Source: Pigoraptor vietnamica (lineage: Eukaryota > Opisthokonta > Filasterea). From it: DNA of 31,914 nt. The stretch covers positions 3,448 to 35,361 of the forward strand of contig CALSCQ010000359.1 of the NCBI GenBank assembly GCA_943704525.1. Direction: 5' to 3'. Within the stretch, counting starts at the first letter, position 1. The number at the start of each line of letters is the position of its first letter. The position numbers and the translations under genes were made by a program. The notes below the pieces were generated by a model. That model was not told where the DNA came from. It ran no database searches and saw nothing but the letters and a program-made list of their open reading frames with translations. This document shows, one piece after another, positions 1 to 10,544 of the stretch.

Positions 1-1
1 C

Positions 2-30
<29 letters not shown>
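1..30. other. poly-C contig end
   Basis: Thirty consecutive C residues open the sequence and eight G residues close it. Nothing biological in the neighbouring sequence explains them. The C-left and G-right polarity is what results when reads with poly-G tails (two-colour chemistry dark cycles, or G-tailed fragments) extend a contig outward. I treat them as artefact. Confidence 0.75.
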
Positions 31-33
<3 letters not shown>

Positions 34-42
34 TTCTCTTTC

Positions 43-1835
43 TCAGCGGCACTTTGCAAGCGTCGCGATGATGGCTCCGCGAAAGTACAGATTCTCGTAA
101 ACGTTGGGTTCGTACTGGTTTCCCGTATACTCGTCGTCTGAAACGTAGTACATGACATGATCGCCTTTCGGCGCAGGGTCGTCGTACAGTCCCTCCTCAA
201 GAAACGGAACGTCGGCGAACGAATGCTTCGGCTTGTGCCGGGAATAACCGCCGGCATACAGAATGTCCTCCAGCGTGCATGGGTAGATTTCGTTGCAATA
301 CTCATCGATATCCTCGATCCCCCTCTGGTACTGGCACTGCACAACGGGCATGATGGTGAGAGATGAAAGCATTCCCCGTTCTCGCCATCGGACAGCCGTG
401 CATCCGACAGCGCGCGGTACAGAGTCGCGTCCACTCCCTTCAGGCACAGCCGTTCGCCAGGCGCCGACAGCGCCGCAAGCGTATACTTGTGGTCGAGCAG
501 AATGCCGACGCTCCCCTTGCGGCGCGCGATTGTCGCAGCACTCTCCCCGATGATGGCGCGCAAGGCTCCTGTCGTACCGTTGGGGCACACGCCGTCCATC
601 GCGACACCGATGCCCGACGAGCTCACCCAGCCAAATCGGGTCGGCAGTGTCGCAGGTGTACCGTCGCGAGGGAAAATGGAGAACGCAATCGTGACGCGGG
701 CGCCCGACGTGACCCGCTCGACTTCGTGTGTGCAGTCTCCAAAGAAGGCGCACCAAACGAGCGAGTCGGAGTAGCGCTTTGGCGTGAACTTCACCTCACG
801 CAGTCCATGCCGGACAACAAGAGCGCCACCCTCGTGCGTGACGGGCAGCAGGACCAACGCCGTCCCGATCATGTCCCCGCGCACCGGCGTGTCCACGTGC
901 GGCCGAAAGAACCCGCCCTCGCCGTACACGTTGAGCCGGTAAGGGACGAGCTCAACCGCGCGCTCCCCGCTCATGAGCGTCGCCTCAACGTTTAGCTGAA
1001 TGTTGTTGCACACCTGCTCCCAAAACGGCCCTTCCAGGCGAAACTTGTCCGCGGTGACCTCAAACGCAATGCGCACCGACGGGTCCACGACCGTCTTCAT
1101 CGTGCGGAGGTCGCCGAACGGGGCGTCGCGCGCCGCAACGCACAGCTCTGCGAGTACAGCGAGGGGGTCGCGTTGCCTGGGATAGTTCCCATGCAACAGT
1201 CGCACGGTGGTCCACTCATCGCGGCCAGGCGAAACATCCACCGACATCGTACTGATGCGAGCGTCATACACAGAGACTTCGCCCTCGACATAGAAGCACT
1301 GCCCCTTGCGCAGCAGTCGGCGCGACAAAAGGATCGCCTCGGCCGCGCCACCGACACCCGCACTCGCCAGCGCACGCATGTCGTCGACATTCAGGGAGAG
1401 CTTTCCGTGGTGCCGCGCTTCAGCAGCCTGCTCTACACTCTCGGTCGCCGTTGTCACGGGCGTCGCCCTGTACCACTCCTTGCTTCCATACAGGTGATCA
1501 TAACCGAACACACGGGGCTTCTTGGCAGCGCCGGACCTGACGTCGGAAAGGCGAGGGCTCGCAAACTCCGCCCGCTGTGTGAGGGTCCACGACGAATCCG
1601 ATCGGGCTGAGAGGAAAATTGCGATTCTCCGACACGTCGCCCGCCCGCGTGATGTACGCTCGAAAGGCCTTGTACGCAACCTCCATGTCGTTAACAGAGG
1701 CGGCGCGCTTCACGACACCGTCGAGGTAGAGGTAGTAGTCGTCCAAAAAGCCCCGCGTTACTCTCTCATACCAATCGTCATGGCCGCAATACTCGTCGTA
1801 CTCGCCGACGACGCCACCTTCCCCGGCGCCCCCAT
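43..1835 (-). CDS. 2OG-Fe(II) oxygenase (prolyl 4-hydroxylase-like), frame interrupted
   Basis: Probable 2-oxoglutarate/iron-dependent dioxygenase. The core shows the iron site RPHVDTP (H-x-D, near 910-890) and a distal His about 50 residues later in GDCTHEVE, followed ten residues on by the Arg expected to bind 2-oxoglutarate (SGARVTIAF). A long N-terminal region and a C-terminal region of about 100 residues, rich in Tyr and Asp, flank the core. No intron is visible, unlike almost every neighbour. The protein-like reading moves between frames three times, each time at a G-run on the coding strand (near 1830, 1573 and 377). Without these it would be one ORF from the ATG at 1835 to the TGA at 43. 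I infer base-calling indels near a contig end; a decaying pseudogene is the alternative. A short ORF at 1840-1977, in the frame of the region just downstream, ends at TAA immediately upstream. Substrate unknown. Confidence 0.7.
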
Positions 1836-2105
1836 CCACTTAAGCTTCAACGTCCTCCATTTCTAAATCTCGCGCATCCACTTGCAGAGGGAAACGGCGC
1901 TCGAACGTCGTCACGGTTTTTGTCTTCGTTTCGCCTCTTCTTTGCTCGTTCTGCGCGAATTTCACAGCCGAGTTCATGAAAATGACATAAAACTGTCAAA
2001 GCATTACAAGGAAAGGAAAAGAAAGAAAGTGTGGACAACACCGTTACATCACACACACACAAGCCCATACGCCCGCCCGCTCGCAGACACACACGCAGAC
2101 ACACA

Positions 2106-2141
<36 letters not shown>

Positions 2142-3215
2142 ACACACGCACACACGCACGCCCCACATACACGCACATACGCACACACGCAAACATACAA
2201 AAACAGAAAAAAAGGGGGGAAAAAACGTCCCCGTTAACACGTCAAGCACACAAAATGAAACATACCAAACACAAACAGGAGAAACAGATGGAATGTGAGA
2301 ACAATAAGACGGGTACCTGCGCGAGCTCCGCTTTGCTTTCGGTGTGCGTCCACTCTCTGTGCGACGCAATATGAAACAAAACTGATGTTGGTTGCGTGCT
2401 ACACGGACTATCCCGATGTGAAATCGAATCGGTAACAGGGATGTAACGCACACACACATGCATGCACACACAACTTCATGTACGTCTGTGATAAGCAGAC
2501 GTGGCCTGAACAGTTCTGTAAATGCAAGCGTGAGTTGTTGCATGTATGTAATGTATGGCCATCGCCGTGTCAATGTCATGAGAGCCGATACAACACTATT
2601 AAGCTAACGTGGCAATATGTTGCATGTGCAACTTTTTTGGCCGCAAAAAAAGTCGTGTTGTCGTTCGGAGAGGAAAAACTGCAAGTAAGAGAATTGACGC
2701 GAACGAAAAAAGAGAACGTAAGGGCGGCGAAGGCAGAACCGGGCACATGAACCAGATGCACCACGGCGGGCGGAGAGTTCGGCGCGCACAGCACGACCGA
2801 GCAAGGGGAAACGCGCACGCAATGCGAAAGGGAGACAAGTGTCAAAGTGACGCGCCGCAACGCAAAAGACAAATTGAGACAGACGCAAAGGATGAGGGCG
2901 AAAGGCGAAAGGCGAAACGCAAAAGGAAAGACGAGCGAGGGAAAGCGCCGAAAAGGGAAAGGAGACGAGCGCGAACTGTACAAATAAACGCCGTAAAGTG
3001 GTTCCAAAAAGGCGACGAAAAGTGGGCAGTGAGCGTCGGCAGGGGAAAAAAAAAGCCGCGCACACAGAATGCCCACTCAGTGGCAGCGCTAGGCCAAACG
3101 AGCCATCTTCAAGAGTAAAAACGCGAAACTCGACAACACTGGCAAGAAGCGCAGTGGCAGGAAAGCGAGAATAGAGTTGGAGAAAGGGAGAGGCGACGTT
3201 GCACTGCGGGCTAGT
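1836..3215. other. intergenic region: microsatellite plus purine-rich tract
   Basis: No supportable gene lies here. The stretch is upstream of the minus-strand oxygenase and downstream of the minus-strand zinc-finger gene. It holds a CA microsatellite (about 2050-2200) and a strongly purine-skewed plus strand (about 2640-3110). Overlapping ORFs on both strands are by-products of that skew and show no domain. Confidence 0.6.
2050..2200. repeat. (CA)n microsatellite
   Basis: Nearly pure AC dinucleotides with occasional CG or GC interruptions. The purest run is at 2108-2140. Confidence 0.9.
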
Positions 3216-4439
<1,224 letters not shown>

Positions 4440-5371
4440 GCCTGAAAGGCAGTGCTGGAACGCGACACTGAGAGTAGGTGTGTTGATCGAGGCTTACGAG
4501 TGACAAGGGAGGCGCGCTGCAACGACAGTGGCTCTCCTGCGCATGGCGACGACCGAAGGGAATGTTGTGGTTGCGCGCACGCGTTGGTTTGCGCAAAGAC
4601 GAGTAAAATACGCAAATTCAAAGAAAGGGCGACACGTGGATGGAGAGGGAGGGTAATCGCCTGGACAGCCCGAAGTGCCCACTCGATTTTAGCGGCATCG
4701 GCCACGTGCAAGGAGTGGCGCGCAATTACGAGCAGTGAGTGAGGAGGTGTGTGGGAGCGCCCATACATGCGGCGGCGCGCAAAGGGCGGCACCCCACACG
4801 GTTGCTGTGGCAATAATTAGCGAGGGAACGAATGGGAGCGCGGGAAAGCGGCCAGCGCGAGAGAAGGGGGAGGGGACACATGCACACCACACATGGCGCG
4901 CAAAATTCGCGGCTCCATAGTGATGCCATAGTGAGCGGTACCAAACCGCCGAAATTGGTCCTTCCATAGTGAGTTCCATAGACAAGGGTGTTCCATAGTG
5001 AGCGCCATAGTGAGTCCAGGGGGTTGCTCCACTTGCTCAAAGTGGAATAATTGAGACACGTGTGCGGAAATAATTCGCAATGTGAGGAATTTTCATACAC
5101 TGGCCATAGTGAAAAATTAGCGTAATAAATTGGATGTGCGGGGTAACACGCAAAGTGGAGTGTCAGCTGTCATACCGTGTCACGTGCGCAAAAGTGGTGG
5201 ATTTTTGAAAGAAAAAAAACGGCGGGAAAAAAGGAATGCGATGTGTCGCTTCTCAAGAACGCGCGTTCCATGAGTGTTCGAAAATGTAGCAAGTGAGCTC
5301 CAAAAATACAGTTTAAGTTTTCCACGGGATCTTAGCCCTTCGTGAATTTTTCGAAAGAACGTGAGGCGATA
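4440..5371. other. intergenic region upstream of the zinc-finger gene
   Basis: Between the start of the zinc-finger gene (4439) and the hyccin stop (5372). It holds the CCATAGTGA cluster, several CGCAAA words and AT-richer sequence at 5100-5330. No convincing ORF. Confidence 0.6.
4915..5112 (-). promoter_or_regulatory. cluster of six CCATAGTGA (TCACTATGG) repeats
   Basis: Exact CCATAGTGA copies start at 4915, 4926, 4964, 4993, 5005 and 5104. A degenerate copy (CCATAGACA) starts at 4976. Spacings of 11, 12 and 12 bp approximate one helical turn. The cluster lies about 475-675 bp upstream of the zinc-finger start. An upstream activator or operator array is inferred; a degenerate minisatellite is the alternative. 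Confidence 0.45.
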
Positions 5372-7519
5372 TCAGTAGTCGATCGAATCGATGGGCACGT
5401 CATCAAACAGCGGAAGCCGCGCGCTCGGATCGCGTGGCGCGACGGGATTGAGGGCTGTGAGCGACAGGGAGTGCCGGATGGCCTCGGTGACGAGTGTGAC
5501 GTCCACTATTAGCTCATGGCACGCGCGCTCGTGGATGCGCTCCAAAGCCGACTTTGCGGCCGCGGAAATCGCGGGCGTCGGGCCGTAGACGCACTGGTAC
5601 ACGCCCACGAGCATCTCCTGAAACACGCGCGAGTCGAGAGAAATGCGCGGGTGCTCTGACAGCCGCGGAAAGTCGCCGTTGGGGAAGTCGGACGGAATGG
5701 ACGGCAGCGGTCGCTCCGTGCCGAACGGGCACCCCGCAGACACAATTCTGTTCGTAACGGAACAGAAAATGTAAGTTTGCGCGCATACAATACACGTTAG
5801 AAAGAAAGATTGAGAAAGTAAGAGATCCTACCGTTCATACACGCGACACATGGCCTCGAGCGAACTCTCGGGGATGGCGTTCAAGCACGCGTTTAACCGC
5901 GAGAGAACAAAGGAGACGACGAGGCTTCGGTTGTCTGTCGAGACGGCCGTCAGCTGCTGCAGCGGTCGCCGCACAATGACGGGTTGGTCGGAACTCTCGT
6001 GTTGCGCGAGCGCCGTTTCCGTGAGAGTCAGGGAAGGGCCGGTCGCCTGTCGCCGCGCTCATTAGTACGCGCATATTATAACTCAGCAGAAATGTCTGTC
6101 AAATCACACTCTGCTGGCTCACCTCGTGGTAAATGGATGGTCGCAAGAGCGACTGCGGTGTGAAAGTCTTGACAGGCAGAGGGGCGCCGTCGGGGCCAGT
6201 GGCCTCCGTGTTGTATATGCCGAGGATGCACGCCTCCGCCTTGTTGCTCACCTGTCGCCAGCGGGCAGGTGTAAGCACAAATGCATGACACGCGAACTGC
6301 TAAAGTAAGACGAGAACGGAGAGTGCAGAGAGGCATCAGCTTCAATCAAAGACAGTCGTCCATCGACCCAACAGAGGCCAGAGGAGAGAGAGAGAGGTAC
6401 GGACAACAGGAATAGAGCCAAAATAGGAGAGTAAATGGACAGAAATAACTCAAAGCCTCGCTAAACAAAATGGCATCACAATTGGTATAAGTTGAGAATA
6501 AGAGCGACAAGACTGACGACATGAGTGGACGCGAGCAACGCAATCCCACCTTGGTGTCGTTGTGGGCGACCCCGGAGAGGTAATTCCAAAGGATGAGCGG
6601 GACGAATCGCAGCACAAAACGGCGCGCCTCCTTCGAACGGACTTTGTACCACTCAAAAAACCACCGGTAGATGGCGCCGTTCAGCTGCCAAACAGAAGTC
6701 AGCACAAGCGCCGGGACAAGTCATTCGCGCAGAGCAAATCTGCAAACGCATCAACACGCCGCACACTTTGCATGTCTTCGCGCCGCACCTCGCCGACAGG
6801 GTTTGTGAGGTTGCTGACGATCGCGGCAACAAGCGGCTCATTGTCGCTTAGCGAGCGCACGCATTTGCCAAAGGCAGCCTCCGAGCGGCACGACCACGAC
6901 GAGATGGACTCGATCAGAGCGGACGCCTCCCCCACAGCCCTTGCATTGGCGGTTCCGTTCGAAGAGCCTTTAGAGCTCTCGAGGGGCGCGTCGCCGTTGC
7001 TCGTGTGCCTTGCCGCAAGCGCCTCCAACAACATCTTCATCTGTCGATCAATGTCCCCATCGTCCGTGTTTCCCTCGGATATCGTCTGCAATATCAGACA
7101 CGTGAACAATGAAACATACTACGAACCGTTGGAACTGAAATGACTGAGAAACGAGATAAGCCACAGCCCACACCCACACGGCACGACACCTATAGTGCAT
7201 TTCCCGTGAGCCTCCTTCCTCGAAATCCCGATCACCTCCTTTTTTGATGCACGCATGCAGACAAAGACAACATACACAAACGACTTCTAATTACGATGCC
7301 CCTGCAAGCACGCGAGGCAACACGCACGAGAATGAGTAAGACACCCACCGGCAGCGCAGCCGCCTTGTCGCCATTCCCGCCCACACCCGCAGCCACATTC
7401 ACATTGATGCCTTCCAGCCGCACACCGAGGGTCATCGGCTGATCCAACGCGACCATGTACGAAGGGCGACGCACGGTAGGCTGGAGTTCAAACTCCTCCA
7501 CGCCCACCACGCTCGCCAT
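5372..7519 (-). CDS. HYCC1: hyccin (FAM126) family protein, PI4-kinase III-alpha complex subunit
   Basis: Exons 7349-7519, 6765-7085, 6550-6684, 6123-6251, 5832-6046 and 5372-5747 give 448 residues. Every junction keeps phase and gives hyccin-like sequence. Diagnostic segments match human FAM126A in order: a helix ending RRFVLRFVPLILWNYL, the stretch AEACILGIYNTE followed by a segment ending LLRPSIYHE, a helix SLEAMCRVYERIVSAGCP, and the C-terminal FQEMLVGVYQCVYG with a closing helix ending VTEAIRHSL. In animals hyccin with TTC7 and EFR3 holds PI4KA at the plasma membrane to make PI4P. Start taken at 7519; an in-frame upstream ATG at 7600 would add 27 residues. The gene diverges from mL40 across 561 bp. 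Confidence 0.85.
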
Positions 7520-8080
7520 CACGGGCGGATGCGCACAAGACGCACACAAACACAAACGACGGGCTCTCAACAGTAACACACAGAGATAGAGGCTATTCAC
7601 TGGTCAGTTAGAGAGGCAAGGAAAGAGTCGAAAAGGCGTTCCAACGCTCAGCTTCAATGCAGGTGTTGCGTTGTTTTCACGACGCGCATTGAGTTGCTTT
7701 TGTGTCACGATGACGTTGATGCAAAGATGACGACATTTCCAAATGGTGTCATGAGCCAGGTACGTCAGAATTTGAACTGCGTCGGAAAAATGTGTGAAAT
7801 AAGATGAGAAAAATCAAATAGCGGGATTGAAGTGACGTCAGGGTGTGGCTGTGTGTGTGTGTGTGTGCGTGGACTGTCATCCTTCACAAAGATCCGCGCA
7901 CTGCGTACTCGTTGTCACAAGCGTAAACGTGTGCTTCCCTGTGTGCAACTCGTTTGCTCGCTCGAGTCTGCCGTGTTATTGGCCTTCCATCAACGCTTTG
8001 TGCGGAGTAGGGGCCGTTGCGCCCCCTCTGCTGTAGTCGGTTTCCCCATTTCACCCCCCTCTTGCGTCTGAGCTTAGAAG
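7520..8080. promoter_or_regulatory. bidirectional promoter between hyccin and mL40
   Basis: This 561-bp gap separates two head-to-head starts. It contains a perfect CRE palindrome (7833-7840), TGACG half-sites at about 7709 and 7727 and an inverted one in TACGTCAG near 7760, a short TG tract near 7852-7868, and no ORF that continues either gene. Confidence 0.5.
7833..7840. promoter_or_regulatory. CRE/ATF palindrome TGACGTCA
   Basis: A perfect 8-bp palindrome matching the bZIP (CREB/ATF) site lies 241 bp upstream of the mL40 ATG and 314 bp from the hyccin ATG. Half-sites cluster within 130 bp. Function is inferred from the motif and position. Confidence 0.4.
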
Positions 8081-8916
8081 ATGGTGTTTGGTCTTGTCAG
8101 TGCGGCGTTGCAGCCGCTGAGGGCACGTGGCGCTGCCGTCGCGGCCTTTATGTTGCGCTCGGGAGGCGTCAACACGCCGAAGAAGAAGAAGGTCATCGCG
8201 GTGAAGGTGGGTCTTGTTTGCTTCACGTGCCGAGGGGTGGAACTGAGACGATTGTTAGCTTAGAGAGAAATCGATGCGAGGTTGCGCAATAGCACGTTTC
8301 GTGCGAACGGTGTGCGTGTGGGTGATCCGAGACGGAGTGGATCGAGTGAGTTTTTGCTAAGGCGTCTTCGCGAATCCATTCGCATGCGCAGAAAGCCAGC
8401 AGGGTCGGTGGTGCGCTGGCCGCCAAGAAGAAGAAGACGCCGGTGAAGGACATGGACGAGGAGGCGCGAAAGGCGTTCGAGATAATCTACCGGCGATTCA
8501 GGCCAAAGTATGATCGCCCGCGCCCCGAGCTGACGGAGCAGGAGGTGGACTACCGCGCGTTTCTCTTCAAGGAGCGCCAGCGGCGACTGCTCAAGTTCCA
8601 CAACGAGTGCGCAAAGAAGGTCGAGGCATTGAGGATAGCAGGGGTGAGCGGTGCCTATTCTCGCCTTCTCGGGCGTCCTGATGTTGTCGGATTACTGGGC
8701 ACACCCGTTGGACCCATCTCTCCCGTTTCGTGAGCATGTGCACGTCCGTAACACGAAGAGATTGATCTCGCGCAGGAGAAGGCGATGGCCGAGTTGAAGG
8801 CTGTTTCGCCCGCGCTTTACGCGCATGCCGAAGTCCGCGACACGACGCCGTGGCCAATGACGCGCCGGTTTCCGACGGAGACGCCCGCAATTGCCAACTA
8901 CATGGCGACCCACTGA
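8081..8916 (+). CDS. MRPL40: mitochondrial large ribosomal subunit protein mL40
   Basis: Exons 8081-8206, 8392-8643 and 8776-8916 (all phase 0) give 172 residues. The first 30 residues are hydrophobic with Arg and no acidic residue, a typical mitochondrial presequence, followed by Lys-rich stretches. From the ELTEQE motif onward the order of features matches animal mL40: a long basic helix, a segment AMAELKAVSPALYAHA like human LEELQLESPKLHAEA, and a terminal Pro-rich motif TPAIANY like human TPPIPNY. It is predicted to be a structural component of the mitochondrial large subunit; yeast Mrpl28 is the counterpart. The first intron ends CATGCGCAG. A possible alternative donor one base upstream at 8643 would break frame. 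Confidence 0.78.
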
Positions 8917-9219
8917 GCACACAGCGGTTGTCGCTATTCATGTGCGCGCGCGCGTGTGTGTGTCTTGTTTGAGTGGAGGCCGGGCGCAGGCGTCCCCTTC
9001 TTGCTCGAGTTGAAAGTATACGCACATGGTTTGCACATGGATTCGAAGTCGTGTTCTCGAACGGTTTTGCTAGGGACAGGGGTATCCCTTTGCGACACTC
9101 TTTGGCAATAGTTTACACAAATTTCGACGGAAAGGCACTCTGGCGTAATACAAGGCGAACAGCGGCAGACGCAGCGAGACGCAAAGCGCAAAACTACAAA
9201 ATTGCACGCACACAAGCGC
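8917..9219. other. convergent 3' intergenic region
   Basis: About 300 bp between the mL40 stop and the Chibby stop, which converge. A short CG/TG run at about 8944-8964 is the only distinctive sequence. No gene is seen. Confidence 0.6.
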
Positions 9220-10075
9220 TCATCGAATGGACTTGCGCGGGGACGGCGGCCGGTTTTGCCGCGCGCTTTCGAGGTCGGCCTCGAGCGCATTGTTGTCGAG
9301 ATTGCTCACAGCAAGCTGGAGAGAAGAAGGGCGGAAGAGTGAGAAAGGTTCTTTGCGATCACAGAGTTGAAGGTGCATGCACGCAAGTGCGACTCCCCCA
9401 CCCCCACCCCACACACACACACACACACTCACACGAACGCGCATGCTCGCGCACACACTCGCATGTACACACGCACGCACAACACATGCACCCGCACGCA
9501 CAACACACGCACACGCACTACACCGTTCGATGACCCACATACCATGTCCAGAAGGAGCTCAACCTTGTACTTGAGCAGCTGGTTTTCCTCGTGCAATTGG
9601 CGGTTTTGCTTGCGAAGAGCGACGAGCTCGCGCGCCGAAGCACCCCCCTCCACAGTGTCTGCATCAACACGTACGAATCTTGATTAGCCTCGATAACCCT
9701 CCAAGCGCACACGACAGAGAAGACGACCGAAGCCCAGCGACAATAAACATCAATGCGAATTCAAGTCAAACACAAAAGGCGTAAAAGAATGGAGGCACAT
9801 CGCAAATTACACCGAGTCACAAGGCGAATCATGGGAGATTGATTGGCTACCAGGGGAAAACACACACCCGAGCGCCAAATCCCGTCGTCGTACAAGAGCT
9901 CCGCGTCGCCAAGCCGCACGCGAATGGCACCGGGGGGCAGCGAATTGTCCTCAAGCACGGGCGGCCCGAGATTCAAGTTGAGCGAGTCGTGGGACATGCG
10001 CCCCATTGAACCCCGGCTCGCATCGCGCTTAAGCGGACTCTTGCCGAACGACGGCCGACGGAATATCGACGACAT
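9220..10075 (-). CDS. CBY1: Chibby family protein
   Basis: Exons 9868-10075, 9543-9658 and 9220-9315 (phases 1 and 0) give 139 residues, close to human CBY1 (126). The N-terminal FRRPSFGKSPLKR resembles the Ser/Pro-rich Chibby start with its FSPKKTPPRK. The middle DAELLYDDGIWRS matches the FENGQW motif region. The C-terminal leucine-zipper coiled coil (VALRKQNRQLHEENQLL, then KVELLLDML) is diagnostic. In animals Chibby acts at the distal centriole and ciliary base with FAM92 and CEP164, and also antagonises beta-catenin. In a protist the basal-body role is the likely one. Intron 2 carries a long CA (coding-strand TG) tract at about 9412-9520. The short basic tail ends SPRKSIR. Confidence 0.85.
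9412..9520. repeat. CA-rich tract in Chibby intron
   Basis: Irregular ACAC and ACGC dinucleotides lie inside the 9316-9542 intron. They read as GU-rich RNA just after the 5' splice site. Confidence 0.8.
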
Positions 10076-10544
10076 CTCTCAAAAACCAAGCTTGCGACGG
10101 CGAAGCAACGACGACAAGTCCGTTCAGCGTGCGATTGAATTAAACCAACCGGCGTTGCTCAAAGCGAAGTGCGTGCAAAGAACACGGAGAAGGAAGGGAC
10201 AACCGACGGCCGTTGGAGCGCAGGAAGGAGCAAACGGCGGCCGTTGGAGGGCTGACAAAGAACGGAGAAGGGAGGAGCAAACGACGGCCATTGGAGTGTT
10301 GTCGTTCCGTGGTTTTCAGTGTCGTTGACATTGCCACTGACCGGAATTTTTCGAATCCCGAACTGTGCCGAGACTAATTATTTGAAAAAGATCAAATTCG
10401 GTGGCAAAATACGGACCCGTCGGTCAAATTGCGATTTGAAGTTCAAAATTTCTGCCCAGTTTCCCGCCGTTCCCAAAAACTGATGACACCGGCTCCCGGC
10501 GCATCGAAACACATCGGTCTCATTTCTTGTATTGCGGAGCGTCT
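10076..10544. promoter_or_regulatory. Chibby upstream region with short tandem repeats
   Basis: This 469-bp gap lies upstream of Chibby and downstream of the coiled-coil gene. The part proximal to Chibby carries three repeats; the distal part (10330-10540) is AT-richer. No ORF has protein-like composition. Confidence 0.5.
10205..10296. repeat. three copies of a GGCCGTTGGAG-type repeat
   Basis: GACGGCCGTTGGAG at 10205, GGCGGCCGTTGGAG at about 10236 and GACGGCCATTGGAG at 10283 sit in a larger imperfect unit containing ACGGAGAAGG and GGAGCAAACG. On the Chibby coding strand the third reads CTCCAATGGCC, a CCAAT-box match. Distance to the start is 130-220 bp. Confidence 0.6.

Noticed and set aside
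1840-1977. Reading through TAA at 1840-1842 as a sense codon to extend the oxygenase N-terminus
   Set aside because: WDR13, CEP95 and DCC1 all end at TAA exactly where homologues end, so TAA is a real stop in this genome.
1847-2579. Long minus-strand ORFs rich in Cys and Val
   Set aside because: They are translations of the CA microsatellite; composition is pure dipeptide repeat with no domain or conserved start.
2576-3118. Several overlapping ORFs on both strands
   Set aside because: All arise because the purine skew removes stop codons; none has splice-consistent neighbours or recognisable motifs.
9412-9520. CRISPR-like array
   Set aside because: Dinucleotide repeats without regular spacers, in a eukaryotic intron.
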